Positions 7,811 to 16,425 of a stretch of DNA of 19,158 bases are shown one piece after another. The position numbers and the translations under genes are program-made. This DNA is from Rhizoclosmatium globosum (lineage: Eukaryota > Chytridiomycota > Chytridiomycetes > Chytridiales > Chytriomycetaceae): positions 1 through 19,158 of the forward strand of contig MCGO01000395.1 in assembly GCA_002104985.1 (NCBI GenBank), written 5' to 3'. Every line of letters begins with the position of its first letter. The stretch's first letter is position 1. Below the pieces are notes generated by a model. The model was not told where the DNA came from. It saw only the letters and a program-made list of their open reading frames with translations, and ran no database searches.

Positions 7811-9469
7811 TTAAATCAAGACGGCACAAGCAACCATCAAAGCACCAGCCAACCCCAATTGACCCAGTTCCAGAAATAACCACATTCGATGGCTTAGATA
7901 AGGCGCTCGTCTTTGCGTCAGTAGCGCCAGAAGTAGTCTTGGTTGGAGGAATTGGCGAAAGGTGCAACACTGGTTGACGTTGAAGCAGAAGTGTCTTTGA
8001 GTGGGTTTGGAATATTGTCTGGCAAGCTCATAGAGGAATTGGAGTCAAAGCCAAGCCGACTTTGGCACAAGAGTTTGAACGAGCAGAAACACCGCTTTGG
8101 TAATCAGTGAACCACTTGGACTTGTCGTTTCCTGGGAGATCACAGTAGGCCAAAAGGGACTCAGTGACTGCGGATATTATATTTAGTTTTTGGGGATTGA
8201 GGTTTTAAAAAGGCATGACACTCACAAAGACCGTTACAAATGCAAGTGTTTAGCTGACACGGCATCAGCTCCTTTTCCGCAGTTACGGAATCTTTGACCA
8301 AACGCATCAAGAATGTAGGTACAGGCTGGAGTAAGAGATGCAACTGGAGCTGGAGGAGTAACAGGAATGGGGTTTGGAATACTGTCTGGCAAGCTCAAGA
8401 GAGGAATTGGTTAAGAGGCAAGCCAACTTTGGCGCATGAGTCTGAGCGTGCAGTGACACCGCTTTGGTAGTCAGTGATCCACTTGGATTTATCGTTGCCT
8501 GGGAGGTCGCAGTATGCCAAAAGAGACTCCGGTGACTAGGCAAGTAAAATTTAGTTGGGTTTAAGGCTTTAAAACGCGATAATACTCACAAAGACCGTTA
8601 CAGATGCAAGTATTTGCAGAATTGGCATCAGCTCCCTTTCCACAGTTTCGAAATCTCTGATTGAACGCGTCAAGCACGTAGTTACATGCAGGAGTAAGAG
8701 CCTGAGGCGCAGTGTTGGAGGATCTTTGATGGGGTTTGGAATATTGTTTGGAAGAGACAAGACAGGGATTGCAGTCAATGGCAAACCGACTTTAGTAACT
8801 GAATTTGAACGAGCAGCGGCTCCGTCTTGGTAGAGGTTCAACCAGTTTGCTTGATCGTTTCCTGGCATTACAGTAGGCCGAGAGTGACTCGGTGACTTAG
8901 AATTGATGGTATTAGGTAATATATTGAATAAGAACGAAAAAAGAAGGTACGTACATAGACCAGTACAGAGACAGGTGTCGATAGCCTTCGCGTCAGGACC
9001 CTTTCCACAGTTACGGAAGCGTTGCTCGAAAGCTTCACGGATGTAGGTACAGGCTGGGGTAAGTGGGCCAGTTTGAACAGCCCATGGGTTTGGTATATAA
9101 CTGGGAAGGGCGATCACTGGTGCCGAGACAACTGGCTTGTTAACGGCACTGAGAGCGGATAGCTTAGATTTGCAGTTGCCAACAATAACGCCAAGCTACC
9201 TACAGACAGGCGTTCATACGAGCATCGACAGCGGCCAAGTAAGGTGTTGTCCATGTGTTTCTGTCGTTTTCTGGGAAGTTACAGTATGCAGTGACTGACT
9301 CTGGATCTGCACAGGATGGTGAGTACAACAAATTGAAACAGTCGTTGCCTTACCAAGCGAGGTGCAGTTACAATCCGTCACAGCGTTGCTGTTAGACGCC
9401 TTTCCACAGGCTGAGAATTCTTGTTGGAGAGCCGTAAGGGCGTAGTTGCAGGCTTGAGAGGACTGACAT
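7811..9469 (-). CDS. surface protein with four six-cysteine modules and a hydrophobic C-terminal tail
   Basis: I do not recognise the domain. Four modules of about 85 residues follow each other with the spacing C-x13-C-x11-C-x-C-x11-C-x24-C. Typical text is R-F-R-N-C-G-K-G, T-C-I-C-N-G-L, then A-Y-C-D-L-P-G-N-D-K-S-K-W and S-C-A-K-V-G-L, linked by S-L-P-x-x-I-P-N-P. Module 2 has Val for the sixth cysteine. Each module is split by an intron at the same place, after x-G-L/S-L: 9307-9353, 8896-8954, 8536-8589 and 8168-8225. A Ser/Thr-rich stalk and a hydrophobic tail (G-A-L-M-V-A-C-A-V-L-I) end at TAA 7811-7813, as in GPI-anchored proteins. Frame breaks are near 9200, 8868, 8430, 8245, 8030, 7955 and 7850. 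The start is doubtful: ATG 9469-9467 is one base out of frame with module 1, and no signal peptide is seen. Confidence 0.75.
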
Positions 9470-9536
9470 TTCCTTATTGAAGAGGTTTTTTGTTTGTTTG
9501 TTGTTGATGGATACGAAAGTGTTGGAATGCGCTGGT

Positions 9537-9543
9537 CTTTATA
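9537..9543 (-). promoter_or_regulatory. TATA box of the cysteine-module gene
   Basis: TATAAAG on the minus strand is 68 nt upstream of the ATG at 9469. It is followed by an A/C-rich stretch with CAAACAAACAAA, like a fungal 5' leader. It places the transcription start near 9510, which leaves no room for an upstream signal-peptide exon. Confidence 0.5.
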
Positions 9544-9769
9544 GGGACAGGCTGGATCTGCCGCATTTGCCGCTAATCGAACCTTTATTCAATTTATTGC
9601 CCAGGCCACATCTTTTCCCGTTTCATTATGAGTGCGGATATTGATTTCCGCAACTATTACTGTCCATTTTAAATATCGAAAACGGCGCAATTACAAAAAG
9701 ATGATCCCATCAATATCTTTTCATTAACTCTCCATTAAAAAACCATACATACATCCATATTCAGCAACA
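9544..9769. other. intergenic region, no gene seen
   Basis: This lies between the upstream side of the cysteine-module gene and the 3' end of the tandem-GNAT gene, both on the minus strand. It is A/T-rich, with a short inverted repeat GCGGA...TCCGC near 9636-9653. I see no further gene. Confidence 0.5.
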
Positions 9770-10941
9770 TTACTTCTTCATCGAATCAGAAGCGTCTCGT
9801 ACCAACCACCACGCATTTTGACCGCACGGCAAATCCTCTTTCAAGCTTGAGAGTACGGTTTAAACCCAAACCGCTCGTAAAACTTTCTGTTTTGTTTGTT
9901 CCCTGTCCACAATGCCACGTTTGTATCGTTACCGATCCGTTCAAGGCGGTGGTCGAATCAATGCCGACGCTGCCCCAGTCCCTTCCACTTTGGACCCAAT
10001 CAAATCAAGGAAAAGGTATGGCCGAGGCGGAGCCGCAGGTCCAATACCCTCCAGAATCCTACGGACCTCATCACGGAATTCATCCATACTTTCGTATTCA
10101 TGACATACACCATCATCAGCCCCGACGTTCTCGTTTCGATGAATCCACACGGCAGCTCCATTCAAATCATCCGTTACTTCAATAACCATATTCGGGTCAG
10201 AACTCTTTACAATCGCAGTGAAATCCACAAGACATTCTTTTGCGCGTGCACTGTCGTCTGGAGTCGTCCATTTAATCCATTCATCCCTGTAAAACGCGGT
10301 ACTCAGAATATCGATGACAATATCTTCTTCTCCAACCCGCATAGGTCTGACAATGTGTTCTGATTGTGGATCACGAACCATCCACCAACCATTTCTGTCC
10401 GTCCTCTAAATCTTCTTTGAGTGCCTGAGAGTACAGTTTGAATCCAAATCGTTCATAGAATGCAATATTGCTCTTGTCCCCGTCCATAACGCGACTTTAG
10501 TTCCTTGCTCCAAATTGGCCAGTCTGTGGCGGATGAGTGCGGAAGCAGCGCCAGTTTCCTTCCACTTTTGCACCAATAAAACCAAGATACAAATAGGGTT
10601 TCTCTGGCGCCGATTGTTCAATTCCGGCAAAGATGTCGACAACTTCTTTTCTGTAAGGCGGCCGCTTTCGAGGGGTAACCGAGGGAGATTCGGGGGCCTT
10701 GAAGGACCAGAGAGCAGCTGCGTTCAAGTCGTCTGTGACTTCGATGAACGATCCAGGCACAGACGAGACGCCAGTGACAATGTCGGTGAAGTACGTGTCC
10801 ATGTTGGATTTGCGAAGGATCGGATCGGGCGTGATCCACTTGGTGAAGGTGCTGTTTGCGAAGGCATAGGAAAGGGTTGCAGCGATGGCTTTCTTGTTCG
10901 GATGGTTGGAGGAGTCGGATGACGTGCACTGGCTTTGGCAT
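9770..10941 (-). CDS. tandem GNAT acetyltransferase, two domains (probable fusion; several frameshifts)
   Basis: The first domain (10941 to about 10400) starts M-P-K-P-V-H-V-I-R. It carries A-I-A-A-T-L-S-Y-A-F, F-I-E-V-T-D-D-L-N-A-A, P-Y-L-Y-L-G-F-I-G, the acetyl-CoA loop V-E-G-T-G-A-A-S-A-L-I-R-H-R-L, V-A-L-W-T-G and I-A-F-Y-E-R-F-G-F. Its end, N-G-W-W-M-V-R-D, runs without a stop into P-Q-S-E-H-I-V-R-P-M, the start of a second, homologous domain. That domain has V-I-E-V-T-D-D-L-N-G-A-A, P-Y-L-F-L-D-L-I-G, E-G-T-G-A-A-S-A-L-I-R and F-Y-E-R-F-G-F, and stops at TAA 9770-9772. Frame breaks are near 10892, 10556 (extra A), 10480, 10393 (extra A), 9951 and 9846. The only Met at the junction lies inside the W-W-M-V-R-D motif that ends the first domain, so one protein of about 390 residues is more likely than two genes. 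The substrate is unknown. Confidence 0.75.
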
Positions 10942-11099
10942 TTTGGGGGAACGTTTCAAGTCATTTGTGGGTTATTCAACAAAGTAAGGTTATTAAATCT
11001 AATAAACTCGAATAGAGAAAAGAGTAAGCTTCCTTATGCTTTCAGTTAAATAGTGATTGATTGACCTACTTCGAAAGGTTCTCGAAATCACAATCCAAA

Positions 11100-12270
11100 A
11101 TGCTTTCACTAGTCGCCCTTTTGCCACTTGTTGCAGCCGCTGCCCAGCTCACCGTGCCTTCCTCATGCGAGTTCCTAGTTGATGACATGAGTCCAAGGTG
11201 AGAAGGAAGAGCCTGGTTGATTGGCTGACACGTTCTCTGCCCTTATCACATTCACAGATCCGCTTCAAACTACAGAAATGTGAGTCACTCATTCTGATGG
11301 CAAAAGCTTAACTATTACTAACACTGTCATGGCATTGCAATGCTCAGGACTCGTACGGAAACGTAAAGGTGTGTCTTGCCCCTTCCAAGTCCCACTTACC
11401 CTTCATTGAACCTTCCTTCCCAACCAGACCCTCAACTTGAACGGCGGAGACTACGGAGTCGATGGCGATGGTTCTAAGCTGACCTACAACTTTGCTGCCA
11501 CTGACGGACATGTCGATGTCACACCGGGATTCCTCCAAAACCCGCCAAACACAGACCCTGGTTTGCATCCAGCCGATATCCTTGCAAACAACTACTTTTA
11601 CTTCAAGTTTGGTAAGGATTTCTTCCACTTGTGATTTGATGTATATCTTGAAACTGATTCTCGGCATTTTTCATAGTCTGGGACGATCAACGCAGCTCCA
11701 ACGATTTCGGTGTCAAAGTATGCCAGGATATGACTCCATACCAAGGGCTCTACCTCAATGTGTCCATGCCAGCTGGATCTGACGTGTACTTGACATTGAC
11801 ACAAAAGAACGCTGATTGTTCCGCCAGAACCAAAGGTATTTGAAAGCATTCGGGTAATTCCTAACGGACTCACTTTCTAATTCTATAGACTCTGCATACG
11901 TCAAACTCTCCCAATTTCACACTCCAAACGGAACTCCACAAGCAATCTTCATCCCCTTCTCCCTCATGGCAAAGGAATTCGACGGTGTCAACAACTTTGA
12001 CTTCAAACACACAAAGGACGCCACGTTCGTCAACTTTAATCCTCCAAGTGTCACTTACAGCTTTTACCATATTGGTTTGGTCAAGTCTGGAGCTTCTTGT
12101 ACTCCATCCGTTTCTGGTTCTACCAACACTGGGCAGCTTCTACTGGAACTACTGGTACTGGTTCGAATGGTGCTGTTTCTACTGCCACCCAAGGTTCTGG
12201 AAAGTCGTCAGGTGAAAAGGTTGCTGCTGGATTCGCAGCAATGGCAGCAAGTGTTGCTTTACTTATTTAG
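11100..12270 (+). CDS. secreted GPI-type surface protein, six exons including two microexons
   Basis: Exons are 11100-11197, 11258-11279 (22 nt), 11348-11368 (21 nt), 11428-11611, 11677-11835 and 11889-12270; every intron is GT...AG and 53-68 nt. The protein begins with a signal peptide (M-L-S-L-V-A-L-L-P-L-V-A-A-A-A-Q). The body, about 220 residues, is rich in beta-type sequence: L-N-L-N-G-G-D-Y-G, N-Y-F-Y-F-K-F, G-L-Y-L-N-V-S-M-P, D-V-Y-L-T-L-T, V-K-L-S-Q-F, and Y-S-F-Y-H-I-G-L-V. A Thr/Ser/Gly stalk and a hydrophobic tail (A-A-G-F-A-A-M-A-A-S-V-A-L-L-I) follow. This suggests a wall- or membrane-anchored jelly-roll protein, perhaps carbohydrate-binding; that role is inferred from the layout only. 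One base is missing in a G run at about 12131-12133, without which the tail is lost. It diverges from the tandem-GNAT gene across 158 nt. Confidence 0.8.
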
Positions 12271-12558
12271 GCTGCATTTTTAGCATCTTTTTCTTTTCTT
12301 CCGCCTCGTATTATGTTCATGATAAAGTAGCCTTTTACTAAAAAGTGGGTTAATGTGTGGACTTAAATGATGTCAAAGAAATGTAATTGTGCTGAGGCAT
12401 CTGCTCTTGCATTGATTATTAATGTTATGCCTATCATGTTCCCCGTGTCGCTTGCGTCATAGATTCAGTCTCCACTTGTGTTTGTCAAACAACTCAAGCC
12501 TAACGAATACAACGTGAACAAGCGTTAAACGTCTTGGACAAAAAGAAACAGACAGCAA
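12271..12558. other. intergenic region, no gene seen
   Basis: This is the 3' flank of the GPI-type gene and presumed promoter of the next gene. It is A/T-rich, and no coding frame is supported. It could hide a signal-peptide exon for the membrane protein that follows, but I found no clear ATG plus donor. Confidence 0.4.
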
Positions 12559-13328
12559 ATGAGTTGTGTGAATGCCTCATACAGTCCATCAAACAGCATC
12601 TTCTGCTCAAAACAGGTTCTGCGGTCGCAGCAAACTCAACCATCTAGCGGAGATACCAAAACATGGAGGATCGTTGGATCCACTAAATCTCTTTTATATC
12701 GCGAATACTAATTCCACCATTTGTTCTCCAGGGGCTATCTATGGTGTTACAACAATTTAATAAATACGACCGAATTCAATCCAACAAGTCAATTCCAAGA
12801 CGAAAAAGGCAACGCCGCCACATTCTCGTACACCTCAACAGACTCATAAAAATCGAATCTACCTCGAACACCACGACTCTACAAACATGGGGCTCCAACG
12901 GCCTCTTCTGCATCGACTCCAACAACACTGGAATAATAACCCTCTACGATTCTCCCGTTTTTGGCTCAAAGATCAACTGGCAGAGCAACAGCAGATTCAC
13001 ACTGGGGTCTGGATACCCCGCTGTAGAAGGTTTCAGTCCTGAAACGCCTCCACCCGCAGTATCTACAAAGACAATTGTTGTTGTTGTCTCTCTCTTGGTT
13101 ATCGCGCTGTTTGGTTGCGTGATAATCACGTTGAAGATGTGTAAATCGAAACGGGAAACGCAGGAATATGCGGTGAGGATTAGGGGTAGGGACAGTGAAG
13201 CTGAGGAAGAGTTTTTGCCAGAGTATTTGGATGAACCGCCGAGGTATGGTGAGGATGAACCGGTTAGGACGGGGGCTATGGAACAGTTGCGTAGGACTGC
13301 GTCACGGGCTTTGCAGGTTATTAGCTAA
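12559..13328 (+). CDS. single-pass membrane protein with an Asn/Ser/Thr-rich outer domain
   Basis: I do not recognise the family. From ATG 12559 the frame reads M-S-C-V-N-A-S-Y-S and on to T-W-R-I-V-G-S. Breaks near 12704, 12741 and 12850 then connect N-S-T-I-C-S-P-G-A-I-Y-G, N-N-L-I-N-T-T-E-F-N-P and K-I-E-S-T-S-N-T-T-T-L-Q-T-W-G-S-N-G. The clean final frame has G-L-F-C-I-D and a Pro-rich spacer, then one membrane span at about 13068-13135 (T-I-V-V-V-V-S-L-L-V-I-A-L-F-G-C). A Lys/Arg cluster and an acidic tail of about 60 residues (E-E-E-F-L-P-E-Y and P-P-R-Y) follow, to TAA 13326-13328. Basic residues right after the span put the tail in the cytosol. The P-P-R-Y sequence resembles a PPxY motif bound by WW-domain ubiquitin ligases. 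No signal peptide is visible at this start, so the true N-terminus may lie upstream. Confidence 0.6.
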
Positions 13329-13584
13329 TATTAATGCTTTCATGTCAATTATGATTTTTTTTTGGATTTAACCACCTTAAAGTGAACTGGGTTCAACAAG
13401 GTTGACGGGAAATATTTTTTTAACAGCTATCTGGCAAACACGGCCAATGACTCACCACTACTCACACTGAAAGTCACAACACGCAAAATGGACAGCCTTC
13501 TGGCATTTCCCCATAAAAACCAATCACGTCCTTTTCTGATCTTCCCCAGAAATCAAATTCCAAAACCTAATAAGTCTCCACATC

Positions 13585-13792
13585 ATGCCAGCTGATATCG
13601 GCCACGAAGCCCAAGTCGCCATTGAACAAGAAACAAGTCTTATCGACCAGATCACACATGTGATTATCGAAAGCACACACCAGATCTCTGCTGCTATTTG
13701 CATACCGACCAAGTATCCGGATCGAGTAACAAATCTCAGCAACTGAGGAGAAGAATCGCGAGTTGTTGACGCACTTTTCTTTTGCTGAATGA
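13585..13792 (+). CDS. small helical protein, tandem family copy 1
   Basis: I do not recognise the family; it is defined here by three tandem copies. The literal frame from ATG 13585 stops at 13734-13736. It begins M-P-A-D-I-G-H-E-A-Q-V-A-I-E and continues I-D-Q-I-T-H-V-I-I-E-S-T-H-Q-I-S-A-A-I. Two small shifts, near 13698 and 13743, give an end T-E-E-K-N-R-E-L-L matching A-E-E-Q-N-R-E-L-V in copy 3. It then ends at TGA 13790-13792, about 69 residues. The spacing of I/L/V every three to four residues suggests one amphipathic helix of about 40 residues. No signal peptide, membrane span or cysteine pattern. Confidence 0.6.
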
Positions 13793-14042
13793 GCTCATCT
13801 TGTTGCTGCCTCTTCATTTTGTCATACCTTAATAAAACGTTGTGTATAGTTTGATTTGTTAACAATCTTTCCTCTCCAACTCAATTACATAAAAAAAAAT
13901 ACCCACTACTAATTCATATTCAGAAGTTTAAAGTGATGACAATAAGTTGGTGGAGTCCATGTCACACTGACTCATTGTCGAAACACGTGCAAAAAAGAGA
14001 ACTGAGTCAAACGCCTTGTTTTCCTGCCAAATCTTGAGTACA

Positions 14043-14264
14043 ATGCCAGCCAACATCTGCCACGAAGCCCAAGCAGCCATGAATAACGAGTCGGGTTTAA
14101 TCGAAAAGCTTTCAAATGCGATCAGCCATCATCACCACCACAGTACCGCCGAGGCTGCACTCCATCGCCATGAAACGATGTTCAGAGGAAGAAACGAACC
14201 TGGAGGTGAAGGAAAGGCGACGAGTGACATTGAAAAGTTGGTTTTACGGGCATTTAGATCGTGA
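14043..14264 (+). CDS. small helical protein, tandem family copy 2
   Basis: This is the only copy that reads through without correction (73 residues). It begins M-P-A-N-I-C-H-E-A-Q-A-A-M, then E-S-G-L-I-E-K-L-S-N-A-I-S, a run of five histidines, and A-E-A-A-L-H. The family likeness is clear to about residue 45. The literal C-terminus (R-G-R-N-E-P-G-G-E-G) does not match the other two. The neighbouring frame has S-E-E-E-T-N-L-E, which weakly resembles the E-E-x-N-R-E-L end of copies 1 and 3, so a frame break near 14175 is possible. Function unknown. Confidence 0.65.
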   Translation: MPANICHEAQAAMNNESGLIEKLSNAISHHHHHSTAEAALHRHETMFRGRNEPGGEGKATSDIEKLVLRAFRS

Positions 14265-14604
14265 TTCTAAGCCAAATAAATATTTAAGTTGTTTGCAATA
14301 TTTAACTTTGAGTCTTGATTGTAAAATTCCTGAAACTCTCATGCACCATTCAATCGAAGGTGAAAAGACCAGATGGCGAATATTCAGTGACGACTGCTAT
14401 CATCAATAACTCAAAGTGACACATGTCTTGAACTGCCTGATAACGATAACAAAGATACGTTTTGTTGACACGTTCTGTTTTGAGCGATAGTCAGTCAAAT
14501 CGACTCATACTCGTTCACTCGCAACTACAAAAACAAAGAGCCGCATTTCATCTGACAATCTAATTCTCAAAAGAAGACATCAAACCGAATCCGAATCTTA
14601 TAAT
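14265..14604. other. intergenic region between family copies 2 and 3
   Basis: This A/T-rich stretch is the presumed 3' flank of copy 2 and promoter of copy 3. A second frame overlapping copy 2 stays open to 14409, but its sequence is not family-like. A TCGACTCA near 14500-14507 resembles the TGACTCA sites before copies 1 and 2. Nothing else is recognised. Confidence 0.4.
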
Positions 14605-14811
14605 ATGCAGGAGACATTGGCCACGAAGCCCAAGTAGCAATCGAACACGAGTCCGACTTGCTTGACCGGATATCACAAGCAATCGTTGAAGGCAGTCATC
14701 AAATTGCAGAAGCTGTTTTGCATCACCAAGAATCCTCGACGGTATCAAAAGCGAAAGCTGAAGAACAAAACAGAGAACTAGTTGCTCTATATTTGTGTGG
14801 GCCTCTATAAA
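14605..14811 (+). CDS. small helical protein, tandem family copy 3
   Basis: As written, ATG 14605 leads to a stop after ten codons. Restoring one base after the ATG (copy 1 has ATGCCAG, this copy ATGCAGG) gives a frame beginning M-P-G-D-I-G-H-E-A-Q-V-A-I-E. It goes on with D-L-L-D-R-I-S-Q-A-I-V-E-G-S-H-Q-I-A-E-A-V-L-H-H, then K-A-E-E-Q-N-R-E-L-V, to TAA 14809-14811, about 69 residues. This length equals the corrected copy 1. It is the best-preserved frame of the family after its first codon. Function unknown. Confidence 0.6.
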
Positions 14812-15084
14812 AAACTAGCTATTTCTTTTAAGCATAATGAATAAACCGTTATTATGGACAAACTAAGGAGGGAAAAGGTATTTAATTTAGAAGATCAAAA
14901 TAACCCAGCCAACTTATGCAAGGACTTATTTCTCTCGTGCGTCGTATGATGACGATAACAGTAAGAGACCCAGATGTAGTATGTTTGTTCCTTACGATCC
15001 TTCCAATTCGTAGAGTGTCATTGACAACCTGTCAACACAGTTATCGACCTCAGTCCAGGTTCAAGAAGCATGCATCACAATACA

Positions 15085-16311
15085 ATGCCTTCCAATAGAA
15101 CTCATTGATCAAATCTTGTCTCTGATCCCATTCAAAGAGCGTGTGGCTCTTGCCGTTCTCTGCCGCTCCTTCTCACCGATCCTCTTCCACACCCCGGCTC
15201 AAGCTTACCGAGGACTCACGAAGCTTGTGGATAGTCAGCGTGATGCCCTAATAGCAGGCTTTCGTGCTAGCTACATCGCCAAGGTTCAGCAGGCCCAATC
15301 TAATGAACGACCAGATTTAAATGACAAGTTCGAGACTGTCTATTCACCTGTATGGGATATCGTTGGAGAACAGGATGGATGGACTCGTCTTCCGTTATCG
15401 TACAAGGCGTCGACGTTAATCAAATTGATGGAGGATGACTACATTTACACATATCCTGGAGGACCGCGATACGTGGGAATGCCGTTACCTTCATGGGGCC
15501 AGAGATTCAAGCACACCCTTGGATCTGAGAATTTGCATCTACGTCTGTATGAGATTCTGCTGTCTAACTTTGAATCTTTTCTCTCGCGTGACAACATCAA
15601 CACTCTGTTTGAAATCGCCAACGAGCAGAATTATACGTCTCCTTATTTCTCTTGTCACGTCCAGAAACACTTGCTAATATTCACGAATGGGCACATCGGT
15701 CGTTGATGGTTACGTGCAGGAACGGCAATATGATTTTGACTCAAACACTGCTCCGGTATATTCAACAAGCACCAAATGCTTGTGTTACTGTGGCAACGCA
15801 GTGTGGGCATGCTGATATCGTGAGACTGCTTATCCAAGACCCACGCTTCTCCCCTGGATCCAGTCTTTTGACAGCGATTCATTACGACCATATTGAAATA
15901 GTACGAATGCTTCTACGAGATAGTCGCGTTGATCCGTCAGCATCATCAAACCTTGCCATCGTTTCTGCATCGCAACAAGGCCGAACAGATATCGTAAAGT
16001 TGTTGCTTACGGACCTTCGAGTAGATCCTTCTGCACAAGGAAACAAAGGATTGGAAGATGCGATCGAGCGTGGACATCTTGGTGTGATTCGGGCTTTGCT
16101 GGCAGACTCTCGAACGGTTCCGACTCGGGATTGTGGAGGAATATTGTTGGATGCTGTTCGGAGAGGAAACTTGGAAATGGTACAAGTGTTATTATCCGAT
16201 TCGAGGTTGTGTTCTGCGGAGAATGTTGAGGAATGTTATAAAATTGCTCTTCAGAGAGGAAGACGGGAAATTATTGGTGCATTCTTGGAAGATGAGCGAA
16301 TAACCAAATAA
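15085..16311 (+). CDS. F-box / ankyrin-repeat protein (two frameshifts)
   Basis: A likely SCF substrate receptor. The F-box lies directly at the N-terminus (L-P-I-E-L-I-D-Q-I-L-S-L-I-P ... A-V-L-C-R-S-F). The ATG at 15085 is one base out of frame with it (extra C at 15088). The middle 170 residues are Trp- and Tyr-containing and unassigned (W-D-I-V-G-E-Q-D-G-W). A shift near 15660 joins C-H-V to P-E-T-L-A-N-I-H-E-W-A and about five ankyrin repeats, of the form G-H-A-D-I-V-R-L-L-I-Q-D-P-R-F, I-V-R-M-L-L-R-D-S-R-V-D-P-S-A, I-V-K-L-L-L-T-D-L-R-V-D-P-S-A, and V-I-R-A-L-L-A-D-S-R. It ends at TAA 16309-16311. The repeat style with R-V-D-P-S is the one I associate with large chytrid ankyrin families. 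Confidence 0.8.
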
Positions 16312-16425
16312 TTATTTACTTTTGATTGATCTTATTCAAAGAATCGAAGGTTTGAAGGTGGAGGAGCAATAATAGTGTGGCCAAAGAAAGCTCTCTTCAA
16401 ATCATCCACCACCCACACCACGCCA

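Noticed and set aside
13524..13865. 113-residue minus-strand frame over the first small gene
   Set aside because: The plus strand here encodes a protein homologous to the two copies downstream, so the minus-strand frame is a shadow.
14137..14151. Five-histidine run in small-gene copy 2 as an engineered tag
   Set aside because: It is internal, short, and aligned with natural His/Ser positions of its paralogues; there is no vector sequence nearby.
14116..14409. 97-residue frame overlapping small-gene copy 2
   Set aside because: It lacks the M-P-x-x-I-x-H-E-A-Q start and most of the family sequence; at most its middle reflects a frame break in copy 2.
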